Shown: in pieces, positions 17,392 through 27,186 of the stretch
Layout: every line of letters begins with the position of its first letter
Position numbering within the stretch: position 1 is the first letter of the stretch
Source: Gemmatimonadota bacterium
Lineage (GTDB): Bacteria > Gemmatimonadota > Gemmatimonadetes > Gemmatimonadales > Gemmatimonadaceae
Assembly (NCBI GenBank): GCA_021298835.1
Contig: JAJTHG010000001.1
Coordinates: 35,993 to 99,992 of the forward strand
Direction: 5' to 3'
Length of the DNA: 64,000 nucleotides
The notes under the pieces: generated by a model
What the model saw: only the letters and a program-made list of their open reading frames with translations
Told to the model about the DNA's origin: nothing
The model's database searches: none
Translations under genes and position numbers: made by a program

Positions 17392-18992
17392 GCCGACTCG
17401 TGGAAGGCGAGCTTCGTCTCGCGCCCCATCACCGCGTTGAGCCCCCACCGGTCGTCGAACAGCACCAGCGGCGCTCCCTTGGCGTCGTAGAGGAGCGTCC
17501 GCCCGCGCTCGCGACCGAGGGCGACGATCTCGTCCTCGGGCCCCGTGACCCAGCGCGGATACTTGCCGCCCATCGGCTCGAGCTTCGCGCGCACGCCGTA
17601 CTCGTGCTCGAGGCGGTGCAGCATGACGTCGAACTGCAGCAGCCCCACGGCACCGATGATCGGCGTCGGGCCGACGGTCTCGGTGGGGTTGGTGTAGAAC
17701 ACCTGCGCCGCCCCCTCCTCGGTGAGCTGCCGGAGCCCGGCGTCGAGCTGCTTGCGCTTGAGCGGGTCGAGCAGGAGCACGCGCGCGAAATGCTCGGGCG
17801 GGAACCGCGGAATCCCCTGGAACTCCACCGCGGGCCCGGTCGTCAGGGCGTCGCCGATGCGCAGCGTGCCGCGGTCCATGATGCCGACCACGTCGCCGGG
17901 CCACGCCTCCTCGACCGCCTGCCGCTCGCGCGCCATGAAGGTCTGCGGGGCGTTGAGGCGGATCCCCTTGCCGCTGCGGACGTGCGTGACGTCCATCCCG
18001 GCGGTGAAGCGGCCCGAGACGATCCGCAGGAAGGCGATCCGGTCGCGATGGCGCGGGTCCATGTTCGCCTGGATCTTGAAGACGAAGCTCGTGAAGGCCT
18101 CGTCCGCCGGCCCCACGGCCCCGGTCGTCGTCTCGCGCGGCCGTGGCGGCGGGGCGAGCTCGAGGAACTCGCGGAGGAAGGGCTCGACGCCGAAGTTCGT
18201 CAGGGCCGAGCCGAAGAACACCGGCGAGAGCGTCCCCTCGGCGATCGCCGCCGTGTCGAACGGGTGGCCGGCCATGTCGAGCAGCTCGACGTCGTGCCGC
18301 AGCTTCGCGTACGTCGCCTCGCCCAGCGCCGCCGCCGTGCGGGGGTCGTGCAGCGGCAGCTCGGCCGACTCCGCCTTGCGCGCCCCGTGCTGCGTGTCGC
18401 GGTCGAAGAGGTGCACCACGTCGCGGCGGCGGTCATACACCCCGACGAACCGGCTGTTGATGTCGTCGGCGTCGAAGATCGGCCACGTCACGACGTGGCA
18501 CGAGATCCCGAGGTCGGCCTCGACGTCGCCGAGGAGCGCGAGCGGATCGGCGCCGGGCCGGTCGCACTTGTTGACGAAGGTGAAGATCGGCGTCCGGCGC
18601 CGCTTGCAGACCTCGAAGAGCTGCCGCGTCCGCTCCTCGACGCCCTTCCGGTTGTCGAGCAGCATCACCGCGCTGTCCGCCGCCACGAGCGTGCGGAAGG
18701 TGTCCTCGGAGAAGTCCTCGTGGCCCGGCGTGTCGAGCAGGTTGACGACGTAGCCGTCGTAGGCGAACTGCATCACCGAGCTCGTCACCGAGATGCCGCG
18801 CTCCTGCTCGAGCTTCATCCAGTCCGACGTGGCGTGGCGCTCCGCGCGCCGCCCCTTCACCGCCCCCGCGAGGTGGATCGCGCCGCCGTAGAGCAGGAGC
18901 TTCTCGGTGAGGGTCGTCTTGCCGGCGTCCGGGTGCGAGATGATCGCGAAGGTGCGCCGGCGGGCGACTTCGTCGGGGAGCGTGGCGGGCAT
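17385..18992 (-). CDS. prfC: Peptide chain release factor 3
   Basis: A 535-residue translational GTPase, close to the usual RF3 length (529 in E. coli). G1 HPDAGKTT (20-27), G3 DTPGHEDF (from 87), G4 NKCD (141-144) and the switch region QERGISVTSSVM are all present, followed by domain II and the RF3-specific C-terminal domain. RF3 uses GTP to recycle RF1/RF2 after peptide release. MPATLPDEV at 18992 is chosen because it starts ahead of the G domain at the family's normal distance; the frame stays open upstream to 19343 without homology. It is monocistronic, and its 3' end lies in a tandem repeat. Confidence 0.96.
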   Translation of the reverse strand: MPATLPDEVARRRTFAIISHPDAGKTTLTEKLLLYGGAIHLAGAVKGRRAERHATSDWMKLEQERGISVTSSVMQFAYDGYVVNLLDTPGHEDFSEDTFRTLVAADSAVMLLDNRKGVEERTRQLFEVCKRRRTPIFTFVNKCDRPGADPLALLGDVEADLGISCHVVTWPIFDADDINSRFVGVYDRRRDVVHLFDRDTQHGARKAESAELPLHDPRTAAALGEATYAKLRHDVELLDMAGHPFDTAAIAEGTLSPVFFGSALTNFGVEPFLREFLELAPPPRPRETTTGAVGPADEAFTSFVFKIQANMDPRHRDRIAFLRIVSGRFTAGMDVTHVRSGKGIRLNAPQTFMARERQAVEEAWPGDVVGIMDRGTLRIGDALTTGPAVEFQGIPRFPPEHFARVLLLDPLKRKQLDAGLRQLTEEGAAQVFYTNPTETVGPTPIIGAVGLLQFDVMLHRLEHEYGVRAKLEPMGGKYPRWVTGPEDEIVALGRERGRTLLYDAKGAPLVLFDDRWGLNAVMGRETKLAFHESAP

Positions 18993-19119
18993 AGCCCCGG
19001 AATCTAGCCGGGTCGGACCCCGGATCCCGGACCCGCCCCCCGCCCGGCTCATGGCCCCGCGGCGCCGCAGACGGCACGTTTCCGGTGCCGCCACCTCCCT
19101 CCCGCCCCGCCAGAGGACC

Positions 19120-19734
19120 ATGACGCTCCCCACCGACCCGCCGCGCCGGGCCAGCCGGTACCACCACATGCTCACGACCGCGGAGTACGACCCGCGGACC
19201 CGCTCCGTCGCCACCGTGCGGGCGCGACGGGCCATCAAGGCCGCGCACGCCGCCGAGCGGACGGGCGCCGAGCGCTTCGCCGACCGGTTGACGGAGCTGT
19301 CGAGCTCGACGCCCTTCCTCCTGCTCCACCTCGCCTGGTTCACCGGCTGGATCGCGTGGAACGCCGGCGTCGCGGGCCTCCCCGTCTTCGACCCGTACCC
19401 CTACGGCCTGCTCACGATGATCGTCTCGCTCGAGGCGATCGTGCTGAGTTCGCTCGTGCTGCTCGCGCAGCGGCGCGACCTGCAGCTGAGCGAGCTGCGC
19501 GAGGAGATGCAGCTGCAGGTGCTGCTGCGGACCGAGGAGGAGGTCACCAAGACGCTGCAGATCGTCGCCGCCCTCTACGAGCATCAGGGCCACGACTTGT
19601 CCCGCGACGACGAGCTGCAGGCCATGCTCCAGCCGCTCGACGCCGACGCCGTCGAGCGCGACCTCGCGCAGCAGCTGGCGGCGGGGCGGATCGAGGCCCC
19701 GCCCGTCGCGGCGGCGCGCCGGACGACGCCGTGA
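19120..19734 (+). CDS. DUF1003 membrane protein
   Basis: A 204-residue protein with two TM segments (LLHLAWFTGWIAWNAGV, then LLTMIVSLEAIVLSSLVLLA) joined by the DPYPYG turn that is diagnostic of DUF1003. A helical, partly coiled-coil C-terminal region follows. The ATG at 19120 is preceded by AGAGG at good spacing. The biochemical function of DUF1003 proteins is not established. It converges on the amidohydrolase gene. Confidence 0.85.
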   Translation: MTLPTDPPRRASRYHHMLTTAEYDPRTRSVATVRARRAIKAAHAAERTGAERFADRLTELSSSTPFLLLHLAWFTGWIAWNAGVAGLPVFDPYPYGLLTMIVSLEAIVLSSLVLLAQRRDLQLSELREEMQLQVLLRTEEEVTKTLQIVAALYEHQGHDLSRDDELQAMLQPLDADAVERDLAQQLAAGRIEAPPVAAARRTTP

Positions 19735-19739
19735 CGCGC

Positions 19740-19755
19740 GGCGGCGCGCGCCGCC
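19740..19755. terminator. Hairpin between convergent genes
   Basis: GGCGGC-GCGC-GCCGCC, a 6-bp stem with a 4-base loop, sits exactly between the DUF1003 stop and the amidohydrolase stop. No T-tract follows. Termination is inferred from position. Confidence 0.45.
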
Positions 19756-19756
19756 C

Positions 19757-20956
19757 TCAGCGCGGCCAGCCCCCCTGCGGCAGCCCCGGCGCGATCCGCA
19801 GGGCGTTCTGGTAGTACACCTTCTTCAGGACCGCGTCGGGCAACCCGAGCCCGTAGAGCTTCCAGAACGCGTGATACGGGCGGTAGTAGTCGAAGTAGTC
19901 GTCGGTCGTCTCGAAGGTCCGCCAGTAGTACGGGTACTCCTCCGGCTGGAACGAGTCCTTCCCGAAGAGCAGGCGGTCCTGGTACTTCACGAAGAAGTCA
20001 TGCATCGCGCGCGGCTGACGGCCGATGTCGTAGAGCACCGCGCCGACCTCCGTGACGACGTTCGGATGGCGGTCGAAGAGCGCCGCGAGCCGCGCGAGGT
20101 CGTTCGCGTGCCAGCCCATGTGCGCGACGACGAACGTCGTCCGCGGATTGCGCGCGATCATCCGGTCGCGCTCCCCCGCCAACTGCTCGAACGACGGGTA
20201 CGTCTCCGGTGGATACCGGCGCCCGGGGAAGAGCGCCAACTCGAGCCACCGCTCGTTGCGATAGTCGATCGGCTGCCAGAACTCCTGCGGGTCGGCCACG
20301 TGGATGAACACCGGCAGCTTGAGCCGCGCGCAGGCCTGCCAGACGGGATCGAGCGCCGGGTCGTCGATCGCGAGGCGCGTGCCGTCGGCCTTGCGCGTCG
20401 AAAGCCCGAGCCCCTTGCCGATCTCGCCGACGCCGACGGCACCCGCCGCCGCGTCGGCCTCGAGCTGCGCGACCGCCCGCTCGGCCCAGCCCGGGCCCAC
20501 GTCGCGGAAGTCGATCCCGGTGAGGAACCGCACGCGGTCGCGCATCGCCGGCACCCCCTGCACCACCCCCACGCCGCGCCGCAGCGCGTCCCCCGAGACG
20601 TTGTTCGCGACCACCATCACGCGCACGCCGATCGAATCGAGCACCGGGCCGAACGCGGCCAGCGCCTCGGCCGACTGCAGCTGTGCCCCGGGATGCCCGT
20701 GAAAGTCGATCGCCGGGTACTTCGGGCGCGGCACGGTCCGGTCGGCCTGCACCAGCGTGGAGCGTGGTCGGTAGTCCACGATGCTCGGCGCCGGCAGCGT
20801 CGGGGCCTGGCAGAGGCGGGGGCGGATCTCCGTCATGCCCGGCGGACAGGATTCGCCGGCTGCGATCGGCGTTCCGCGTCCGCCGCCGGGTTGCGCGTGC
20901 GCGGGCATGACGACCAAGAGCGAAAGGATGACCGGAAGCATCGGGACAGCGCGCAT
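19757..20956 (-). CDS. Secreted amidohydrolase (amidohydrolase_2-like TIM barrel)
   Basis: A 399-residue protein with a signal peptide (MLPVILSLLVVMPAHAQ). The TIM-barrel metal motifs IDFHGHPG (about residue 84), FIHVADPQEF, VVAHMGWHANDLARL and a late LFGKDSFQPEE are in the right order for a metal-dependent hydrolase of the amidohydrolase_2 group. The C-terminal section (YYWRTFETTDDYFDYYR) is shared with secreted amidohydrolases of Bacteroidota and Gemmatimonadota. Substrate is unknown; export suggests an external or periplasmic substrate. Confidence 0.87.
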   Translation of the reverse strand: MRAVPMLPVILSLLVVMPAHAQPGGGRGTPIAAGESCPPGMTEIRPRLCQAPTLPAPSIVDYRPRSTLVQADRTVPRPKYPAIDFHGHPGAQLQSAEALAAFGPVLDSIGVRVMVVANNVSGDALRRGVGVVQGVPAMRDRVRFLTGIDFRDVGPGWAERAVAQLEADAAAGAVGVGEIGKGLGLSTRKADGTRLAIDDPALDPVWQACARLKLPVFIHVADPQEFWQPIDYRNERWLELALFPGRRYPPETYPSFEQLAGERDRMIARNPRTTFVVAHMGWHANDLARLAALFDRHPNVVTEVGAVLYDIGRQPRAMHDFFVKYQDRLLFGKDSFQPEEYPYYWRTFETTDDYFDYYRPYHAFWKLYGLGLPDAVLKKVYYQNALRIAPGLPQGGWPR

Positions 20957-21173
20957 GGAGACCGTACCGTGGGTGGGGGGAGCCGAGCGGGAATCCTACG
21001 CAACCGGCCCGTGGCCCGCTGACCCCGCGAGACGACGGCGGGCATCCGGATCGTCCGGTCGCCCCGGGTCGCCCCGGGGGCGCCAACAGTAGATTTCCCC
21101 TGAGCCGTTTCCACCTCGGGCGCGGCGACCGGTGCCCGCCGCGCGCCGGATCCAACCCAGCTTCCGCGACGCC

Positions 21174-21632
<459 letters not shown>

Positions 21633-21710
21633 AGGGCCCGTCGGCGTCCGACGGAGGCGGGCCAGGCCGGCCCTCGTGACAGCGCGGCATCCCCGCGGTA
21701 GTCTGATGAC

Positions 21711-22970
21711 ATGCGTGCCGGTCTGCCGCCGCGCGGCGTGGTCGTCGCTGCACTGCTCCTGCCGCTCGTGGGGCTCGCCTGTCGTGATGGGGCCGGCCCC
21801 GGCGCCTCGCTCGCGCCGAGCCGGCTCGAGCTGCAGTTCGGCGACTCGCTGATCGAGCTCGGCACGAGCCGCGCGGTCTTCTCGCTCGTCCGGGCCGCGG
21901 ACGGCAGCGCGATCTACGACGTCCTCCTGCGGTGGCGCAGCGACGACCCGCGCGTCGCCGTCGTCGGCGACCGCGGCGTCGTGAGGGCCACGGGACTTGG
22001 GCGCACCGTGGTCCGCGCCGAGGTGTACCGCGACACCGCGGCGGGCTCGCCCGCGCTGGTGACGGCGGCGATCACGGTGCGCGTGCTGCCCCGCACCGTG
22101 CGCCGCGTCATTCTCGACCGCGACACCGTGACGATCGCACGCGAGGGCACCGTCACCCTCGTGGCCACCCCCGAGGCCGACGATCGCACGCCGCTCCCCG
22201 AGCGCCCGGTCACGTGGACGAGTCTCGCGCCGGCCGTCGCGGCGGTCGCGGGGGACGGCACCGTCACGGGCCTCGCGACGGGGGCAGCCCGGATCGTCGC
22301 GGCGAGCGCCGGGTTCGCGGATACCGCGGTGGTCGCCGTCTCGTCGCTCGTCGGGGGCGTGGACGTGATCACGATCGCGCCCCTCCCCGACACGGTGCTG
22401 CCGGGGAGCCGCTGGGGCTTCGCGGCCACCGTGCGCCGCGCCGACGGGACGATCCTCTCCGACCGGCCGGTGTCGTGGACCGTGCGGACGTTGCGCGGCC
22501 TCGACGTGGCGCAGCTCGTCGCGCGCGATACGCTGCTCGCCGCGCGCCGCGGGGTGCTCGAGCTGGGGGCGTCGTCCGAGGGGCGACGCGCCACGCGCCT
22601 GCTCGTCGTGGACGAGGCTTTCGACCGAACGGTCGCGCCCGTCATCCTGCAGCCGTACGACCTCCCCGGGCAGCAGTTCGACGACAGCGTGCGCGTCCTG
22701 GCGACCTCCAACACTGCGGTGCCGCTGGACCGGTTCGAGCTGTTTCTCGACTTCCGTCCGGTGCCGGTGCGGGAGACGGTCCTGCCCGGACTGCGGGGCC
22801 AGCAAGCGTGGGAGACGATGATCGACCTGTCGGCGTGGGACTTCGGCCCCCTGCGGCTCGAGGCGATCGGCACCGACTCGCGCGGGCGTCGGGGGATCGT
22901 GGCGCTCTCCTTCCTGCGCATCCCGGCCGAGCCGAAGGGCGGGCCCCTACCGGGCGGTGGACGGCGATAG
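21711..22970 (+). CDS. Ig-like (Big-2) domain lipoprotein
   Basis: A 419-residue lipoprotein with lipobox LVGLAC (Cys about 24). Two Big-2-like Ig domains follow: one near 30-125, and one near 135-225 with the classic VTWTSLAPAVAAVAGDGTVTGLATGAARI. A third, less typical beta domain leads to a C-terminal region (about 300-410) that is probably specific to the group. Such proteins are outer-surface adhesins or structural proteins; no ligand can be inferred. It is followed by a tRNA on the opposite strand. Confidence 0.8.
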   Translation: MRAGLPPRGVVVAALLLPLVGLACRDGAGPGASLAPSRLELQFGDSLIELGTSRAVFSLVRAADGSAIYDVLLRWRSDDPRVAVVGDRGVVRATGLGRTVVRAEVYRDTAAGSPALVTAAITVRVLPRTVRRVILDRDTVTIAREGTVTLVATPEADDRTPLPERPVTWTSLAPAVAAVAGDGTVTGLATGAARIVAASAGFADTAVVAVSSLVGGVDVITIAPLPDTVLPGSRWGFAATVRRADGTILSDRPVSWTVRTLRGLDVAQLVARDTLLAARRGVLELGASSEGRRATRLLVVDEAFDRTVAPVILQPYDLPGQQFDDSVRVLATSNTAVPLDRFELFLDFRPVPVRETVLPGLRGQQAWETMIDLSAWDFGPLRLEAIGTDSRGRRGIVALSFLRIPAEPKGGPLPGGGRR

Positions 22971-23042
22971 GGGGTGCCGGCACCGCGACGCACGAGCCGG
23001 AAACAACGACGCCTCGCGCCGCGTACGCGGACACGAGGCGAT

Positions 23043-23114
23043 TGCCCCTCCTGGGATCGAACCAGGACTCTCCTGATCCAGAGTCAGGCGTGTTGCCAGT
23101 TACACCAAGGGGCA
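23043..23114 (-). tRNA. tRNA-Gln (anticodon CUG)
   Basis: On the minus strand a 72-nt cloverleaf reads from TGCCCCT (acceptor, paired with AGGGGCA at the 3' end). The anticodon stem CCTGA/TCAGG encloses the loop CTCTGGA, giving anticodon CUG. The T-arm contains GGTTCGATCCC. CCA is not encoded. All four arms pair well. Confidence 0.93.
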
Positions 23115-23172
23115 GCGTTTCGGGCCGAGTCGGCAACGCCGGCGGCCAGATCGAATAACTTACGAGGCTCCG

Positions 23173-24504
23173 ATGCCCCCTTCAACCCCCGGCAAGTCTT
23201 TGTGGCATCGTGCGTTGCGCGCGGTGGCGGGGCCGTGGCTGGCCCTGCTTGCCGCCTGCGGCGACGTGACCCCCGCCTTCGGCCCGGACGCCGCCACCGC
23301 GCGGACGAACGCCACGCAGCTCTTCGGCGGCCTCGCCGCGTCGTTCGCGCCGGCGCGCTACGACGCGACGTACGAGCGGGCCCGGGCGCGCTTCAGCGCG
23401 AACTTCCTCGCCCCGTCGTCGCTGCACGGCGACCCGAGTCTCTGGAGTGCGACCGAAGGGACGACGCGCGTGCTGCACTCGCGCGCCCTCTTCACCGGCA
23501 CCACGTACGACCAGGTGGCGCTCCCCGGCGCGCCGCCGGTTCCGGTGGCGCTGGGCGAGTCCCGGCACCGGATCGCCCTCACCGCCCTTGGTGGGAGCCG
23601 ATTCGCCTGGGACACCCGGGTCGAATGGGCGCTGGGTCCGGGACGCGCGCAGGCCTTCGAGGAGTTGCCCGGCCTGCTCGCGCTGAGCGCCGACGCGAGC
23701 GCGGCAGCCGTCTGGGGGGCGGAGCTTCCGCGTTCGGCGCGCGCCCTCGGGCGCCTGGTCGGCGTGGACACCGTCCGCTCCGACGAAGCCCGCGACGGCA
23801 CGCGGCTCGTGACGTACGTCGTCCGGATGCGGCCGGCGCGGGTGCAGGCGGCGTTCCCCGAACTCGCGGGGTTCGTCGAGCGCTACGTCGGGCGGTCGTC
23901 GTTCGACTTCCAGCTTCGCGACGCCCGCGGCGCCCAGTGGCTCGAGGCGATCGCCCGGGAGAACGTGCTGCGGCTGCGGCTGCGCGTCGCCCCCTCGGGG
24001 GCGTTCGTCCCGCTGCTCGGTCCGCCGGGCCCGATGCCGTCCGCCCTGCAGCTGACGGGCTCGATCTACGCTCGCGGTGGCTGGGCGGGTGTCGAGCTCA
24101 ACCGGATCGTCGCCGACGTGACCCTCGACCGCGATGGCCCGCGTCGCGGCTTCACCCTGCGGTGGCGTACGGAACCGAAGTGGGGATTCCCCTTCTCGGT
24201 GGATCGGCTGGTCGCCGGCACGCTGCGCGCCCCGTTCGAGGGCGAAGGGGTGACGGTCGCCTTCGGCTTCGAGGACGGACCGCAGGGCCAGCTGCTGCTG
24301 GTGCGCCGGCTTGCCGGCCACTTCGAGGAGAGCCGACTCGTCCGCTGGATGGGCGCCCTGGCCGGAAGCGTCTTCGGCGCCTGGACGGGCAAGGTCGAAC
24401 CCGACGCCAACCGGTTCCTCACCGAGGGATTCGGCGCCCTGCGCGACGACCTTCGCAGCGAGCCCGCGGGTTCAGGGCCCGGGCCGGGCGACGACGCCCC
24501 CTGA
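23173..24504 (+). CDS. Putative lipoprotein of unknown function
   Basis: A 443-residue protein with an N-terminal export signal ending in a lipobox (LALLAAC, Cys about 29). The mature part is beta-rich, with a repeated pattern of aromatic and Arg residues. A C-terminal region near 370-420 has a short hydrophobic helix (RWMGALAGSVFGAWTG). I recognise no domain. The gene is flanked by two tRNAs on the opposite strand. Coding is supported by strong third-position GC, the signal peptide and the lack of a better frame. Confidence 0.7.
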   Translation: MPPSTPGKSLWHRALRAVAGPWLALLAACGDVTPAFGPDAATARTNATQLFGGLAASFAPARYDATYERARARFSANFLAPSSLHGDPSLWSATEGTTRVLHSRALFTGTTYDQVALPGAPPVPVALGESRHRIALTALGGSRFAWDTRVEWALGPGRAQAFEELPGLLALSADASAAAVWGAELPRSARALGRLVGVDTVRSDEARDGTRLVTYVVRMRPARVQAAFPELAGFVERYVGRSSFDFQLRDARGAQWLEAIARENVLRLRLRVAPSGAFVPLLGPPGPMPSALQLTGSIYARGGWAGVELNRIVADVTLDRDGPRRGFTLRWRTEPKWGFPFSVDRLVAGTLRAPFEGEGVTVAFGFEDGPQGQLLLVRRLAGHFEESRLVRWMGALAGSVFGAWTGKVEPDANRFLTEGFGALRDDLRSEPAGSGPGPGDDAP

Positions 24505-24677
24505 ACGACGAAACCGCCGACCCTGAGGGCCGACGGTTCGGGGGGGTGGCTCGGGAGGCCACGCACGCTGTCTTTGGAACTCTCCGTCCTACGGATCAGC
24601 GGCGGGCAATCCCGAACTCTTCACGCAACCTGACGCGTGGACCGCGCCGAGGCAACAGGACCGGATTGTCCAACCAG

Positions 24678-24750
24678 TGGAGCTGAGGGGAGTCGAACCC
24701 CTGACCTCTGCAGTGCGATTGCAGCGCTCTCCCAACTGAGCTACAGCCCC
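24678..24750 (-). tRNA. tRNA-Ala (anticodon CGC)
   Basis: On the minus strand a 73-nt cloverleaf starts GGGGCTG and ends CAGCTCC plus discriminator A. The third acceptor pair is the G3:U70 wobble that identifies tRNA-Ala. The anticodon stem CTGCA/TGCAG encloses ATCGCAC, giving CGC (reads GCG). The T-arm is GGGGTTCGACTCCCC. CCA is not encoded. Confidence 0.95.
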
Positions 24751-24927
24751 GGAAGACCGTGAAAACTACTCCGGGACCCCGCGAAGTCAAGGTCGGCACC
24801 GCAGCCGAAGTCGTGATGGCACAAGCGCTTGCGCGCTTCGCACCGACGGCTCTGCATCACGGATACCCCTGCGGAACCGGAAAGGTCCAGCCACCGTTCG
24901 ACGCGGCGAACCGTTGACGACCGAGAC

Positions 24928-26379
24928 GTGACGCATCCCCTCGATTCGCCCTTCGTACGCGACCAGCTCGCGCTCCGGACCGCCCCGGCCAACGATGTCC
25001 GGCGGCAACCCGACGGTGAATTCGTTCTGTACTGGATGCAGAGCACCCACCGGTTCGAGGAGAACTGGGGGCTCCGGCGGGCGATGCTCGAGGCCGACCG
25101 CCTCGGCAAGCCACTGCTTGTGTACCAGGGGCTCAACCCCACGTACGAACACGCCAACGACCGCACCCACGCCTTCATCATCGGCAACGCGCGGCATCTG
25201 GCGGCACGGGCACCGTCCCTGGGGCTGACGTACCGCTTCAACCTCCGCCATCGCGTGGCGGACGACCGGCTCGTGGTGGACCGGCTCGCGCGCCGCGCGG
25301 CGCTCGTGGTGACCGACGCCTTCCCCACCGCCGGGGTGGCGGAGCGCACCGCACGGGTCGCCGGCCGCGTCCCCGTGCACATGGAGGCCGTGGATTCGCA
25401 CGGGATCGTCCCCGCCGCCGCGTTCGCCAAGGAAGAATGGGCCGCACGCACGATCCGGCCCAAGCTGCGCAAACTGCTCGACCTCTCGCTGGAGCCGGTC
25501 GAGGACCGGCCGCCGCGCCACCCGATGCCGCCCGACCTCCTGCGCGCCGTGGACGGAGACCTGCCGTCGCTCGACCTCGCGCGGCTCGACCTGGCCGCAG
25601 AAGTCGCACGCTGCGAGATCGACCACGCCGTGCCGCCGGTGGCGACAGTGCCCGGGCTCGAGGCGGCCCGCGCGCGGCTCGAGGCGTTCGTCGCCGAGGC
25701 GCTGCCGCGCTACTCGGACCGACGCAGCGACCCGACCGACACGCGCGGATCGTCGCAACTCTCGCCGTACCTGCACTTCGGCCAGGTCGCCGCCGCCGAG
25801 GTGGCGCGCCGCGCGCTGGCCTCGGGAGCGGGCGAGGAGGTGGAGAAGTTCCTCGACGAGCTCGTCACCTGGCGCGAGCTGTCGCTCAATTTCTGCGTGC
25901 GCAATCCGCGCTTCGCCACGCTCGAGGGGCTGCCCGCATGGGTGCACGCGAACTTCGCGCAGCACGCGCGCGATCCGCGCCCGGTCACGTACACGCTCGA
26001 CCAGCTCGAGCGCGGCGCGACGGACTACCCCCTGTGGAACGCCGCGCAGCACGAGCTGCGGGCGACCGGGGCGATCCACAACGTGATGCGCATGTACTGG
26101 GGCAAGTGCGTGATCGCCTGGATGCCGACCTACGACGCGGCCCTGCGCGCGCTCATCCACCTCAACAACAAGTGGGGCCTCGACGGGCGCGACCCGTCGA
26201 GCTTCGGCGGCATCCAGTGGTGCTTCGGCAAGTTCGACCGCCCGTGGGCTCCGCGGCGTCCGATCTACGGCTCGATCCGCTGGATGTCGCTCGAGCGCGC
26301 GTACAAGAAGTTCGACGCCAAGGGGTACGAGGCGCGGCATCTTCCCGGAGGCGGAGCGGCGCAGCCGTCGCTATTCTGA
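24928..26379 (+). CDS. phr: Class II CPD deoxyribodipyrimidine photolyase
   Basis: A 483-residue flavoprotein that uses light to split cyclobutane pyrimidine dimers. An N-terminal photolyase alpha/beta domain (YWMQSTHRFEENWGL) is followed by the FAD-binding helical domain. Class II signatures are clear: ELVTWRELSLNFC, MRMYWGKCVIAWM, LNNKWGLDGRDPSSFGG and RRPIYGSIRWMS. The GTG at 24928 is preferred because family-like sequence begins there; an upstream start at 24829 would add 33 residues without clear homology. It is near, but not co-oriented with, tRNA-Ala. Confidence 0.95.
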   Translation: MTHPLDSPFVRDQLALRTAPANDVRRQPDGEFVLYWMQSTHRFEENWGLRRAMLEADRLGKPLLVYQGLNPTYEHANDRTHAFIIGNARHLAARAPSLGLTYRFNLRHRVADDRLVVDRLARRAALVVTDAFPTAGVAERTARVAGRVPVHMEAVDSHGIVPAAAFAKEEWAARTIRPKLRKLLDLSLEPVEDRPPRHPMPPDLLRAVDGDLPSLDLARLDLAAEVARCEIDHAVPPVATVPGLEAARARLEAFVAEALPRYSDRRSDPTDTRGSSQLSPYLHFGQVAAAEVARRALASGAGEEVEKFLDELVTWRELSLNFCVRNPRFATLEGLPAWVHANFAQHARDPRPVTYTLDQLERGATDYPLWNAAQHELRATGAIHNVMRMYWGKCVIAWMPTYDAALRALIHLNNKWGLDGRDPSSFGGIQWCFGKFDRPWAPRRPIYGSIRWMSLERAYKKFDAKGYEARHLPGGGAAQPSLF

Positions 26380-26384
26380 CCCGG

Positions 26385-27149
26385 ATGACCCTCGCGCACG
26401 ACCGGCGCCCCGCCGCGCCGCTGGCCCTCGCCGCGCCGCTGGCCCTCGCCGCGCTGGCCGCCGCGTGCAGTCCCGACAACCGGCCTCCGCGCGCTGCGGG
26501 CACGCCGCAGGCCTCCGCGCCGGCACCCCTGCGGCTGCCGGCGACGTTCGTCGGCGACCTCCCCTGCCGCGACTGCGAGGCCACGCGCCTGACGCTCACG
26601 CTCTTCGACGACGCGACGTTCCGCACGCGCGCCGTCATGCGCGGAGGAACCGGCGACGGCCGCACCACGGCCGAGCTGGGCACGTGGCGGCTCCTCGACG
26701 GCGGCCGGCGCCTCGTCCTCGACGGCACCGGCGCGAGCGCGCGGCAGTTCGGGCGCATCGGAGCCGACACCCTGCGCCTGCTCGACAACACCGGCGCCGA
26801 GCTCGTCGCCCCGCTCCCGTACCGGCTGGGCCGCGCGGCCGCAGTGGACACCGTGCGCGACCGGATGCGCCTCGACGGGGCGATCGTCGAGACCGCCGAA
26901 GCCGTGCGGTTCGTGGACTGCGCCTCCGGGCGGGGCTTCCCGGTGCTGCGCACGGGGGCCTTCGCGTCGCTTGGCCGCGGGGTGCGGCAGGCCCAGGCCG
27001 GCCAGCCACGGCCGACCTCGGCGCGCGTGATCGGCCGCCTGCAGCCGCGGCCGCCGGAGCTCACCGGCACCGGGGAGGTGCTCGTGGTGGATTCGGTCGA
27101 GCGCGTCTGGATCGGCGGCGCGTGCGGTGCCGGTCGGCCGCGCGGATAG
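26385..27149 (+). CDS. NlpE-like copper-homeostasis lipoprotein
   Basis: A 254-residue lipoprotein (lipobox LAAAC, Cys about 27). After a Pro/Ala linker comes an NlpE-N-like beta-barrel domain. Its CRDC motif opens the barrel strand (FVGDLPCRDCEATRLTLTLF), where NlpE has a CxxC with the same downstream pattern, and a G-x-W-x-L-L-D-G-G-R strand follows. A second domain from about 150 has further Cys residues. NlpE proteins sense envelope or copper stress in enterobacteria; here that role is inferred. The signal peptide contains an exact 18-bp duplication. Confidence 0.7.
   Translation: MTLAHDRRPAAPLALAAPLALAALAAACSPDNRPPRAAGTPQASAPAPLRLPATFVGDLPCRDCEATRLTLTLFDDATFRTRAVMRGGTGDGRTTAELGTWRLLDGGRRLVLDGTGASARQFGRIGADTLRLLDNTGAELVAPLPYRLGRAAAVDTVRDRMRLDGAIVETAEAVRFVDCASGRGFPVLRTGAFASLGRGVRQAQAGQPRPTSARVIGRLQPRPPELTGTGEVLVVDSVERVWIGGACGAGRPRG
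26415..26450. repeat. 18-bp direct duplication in a signal peptide
   Basis: Two identical adjacent copies of GCGCCGCTGGCCCTCGCC lengthen the hydrophobic core of the NlpE-like signal peptide by six residues (APLALA twice) without changing frame. Confidence 0.9.
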
Positions 27150-27186
27150 CGGCGTCGCGTCGCGGCCGGCGGAGAAGCTTCGCCCC

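Noticed and set aside
18993..19343. N-terminal extension of prfC
   Set aside because: Adds 117 residues lacking homology to RF3 and overlaps the divergent DUF1003 gene; the G1 motif is at the normal distance from Met at 18992.
24510..24545. Intrinsic terminator after the lipoprotein gene
   Set aside because: AACCGCCGACCC and GGGCCGACGGTT pair only with two mismatches and no T-run follows; too weak to list as a feature.
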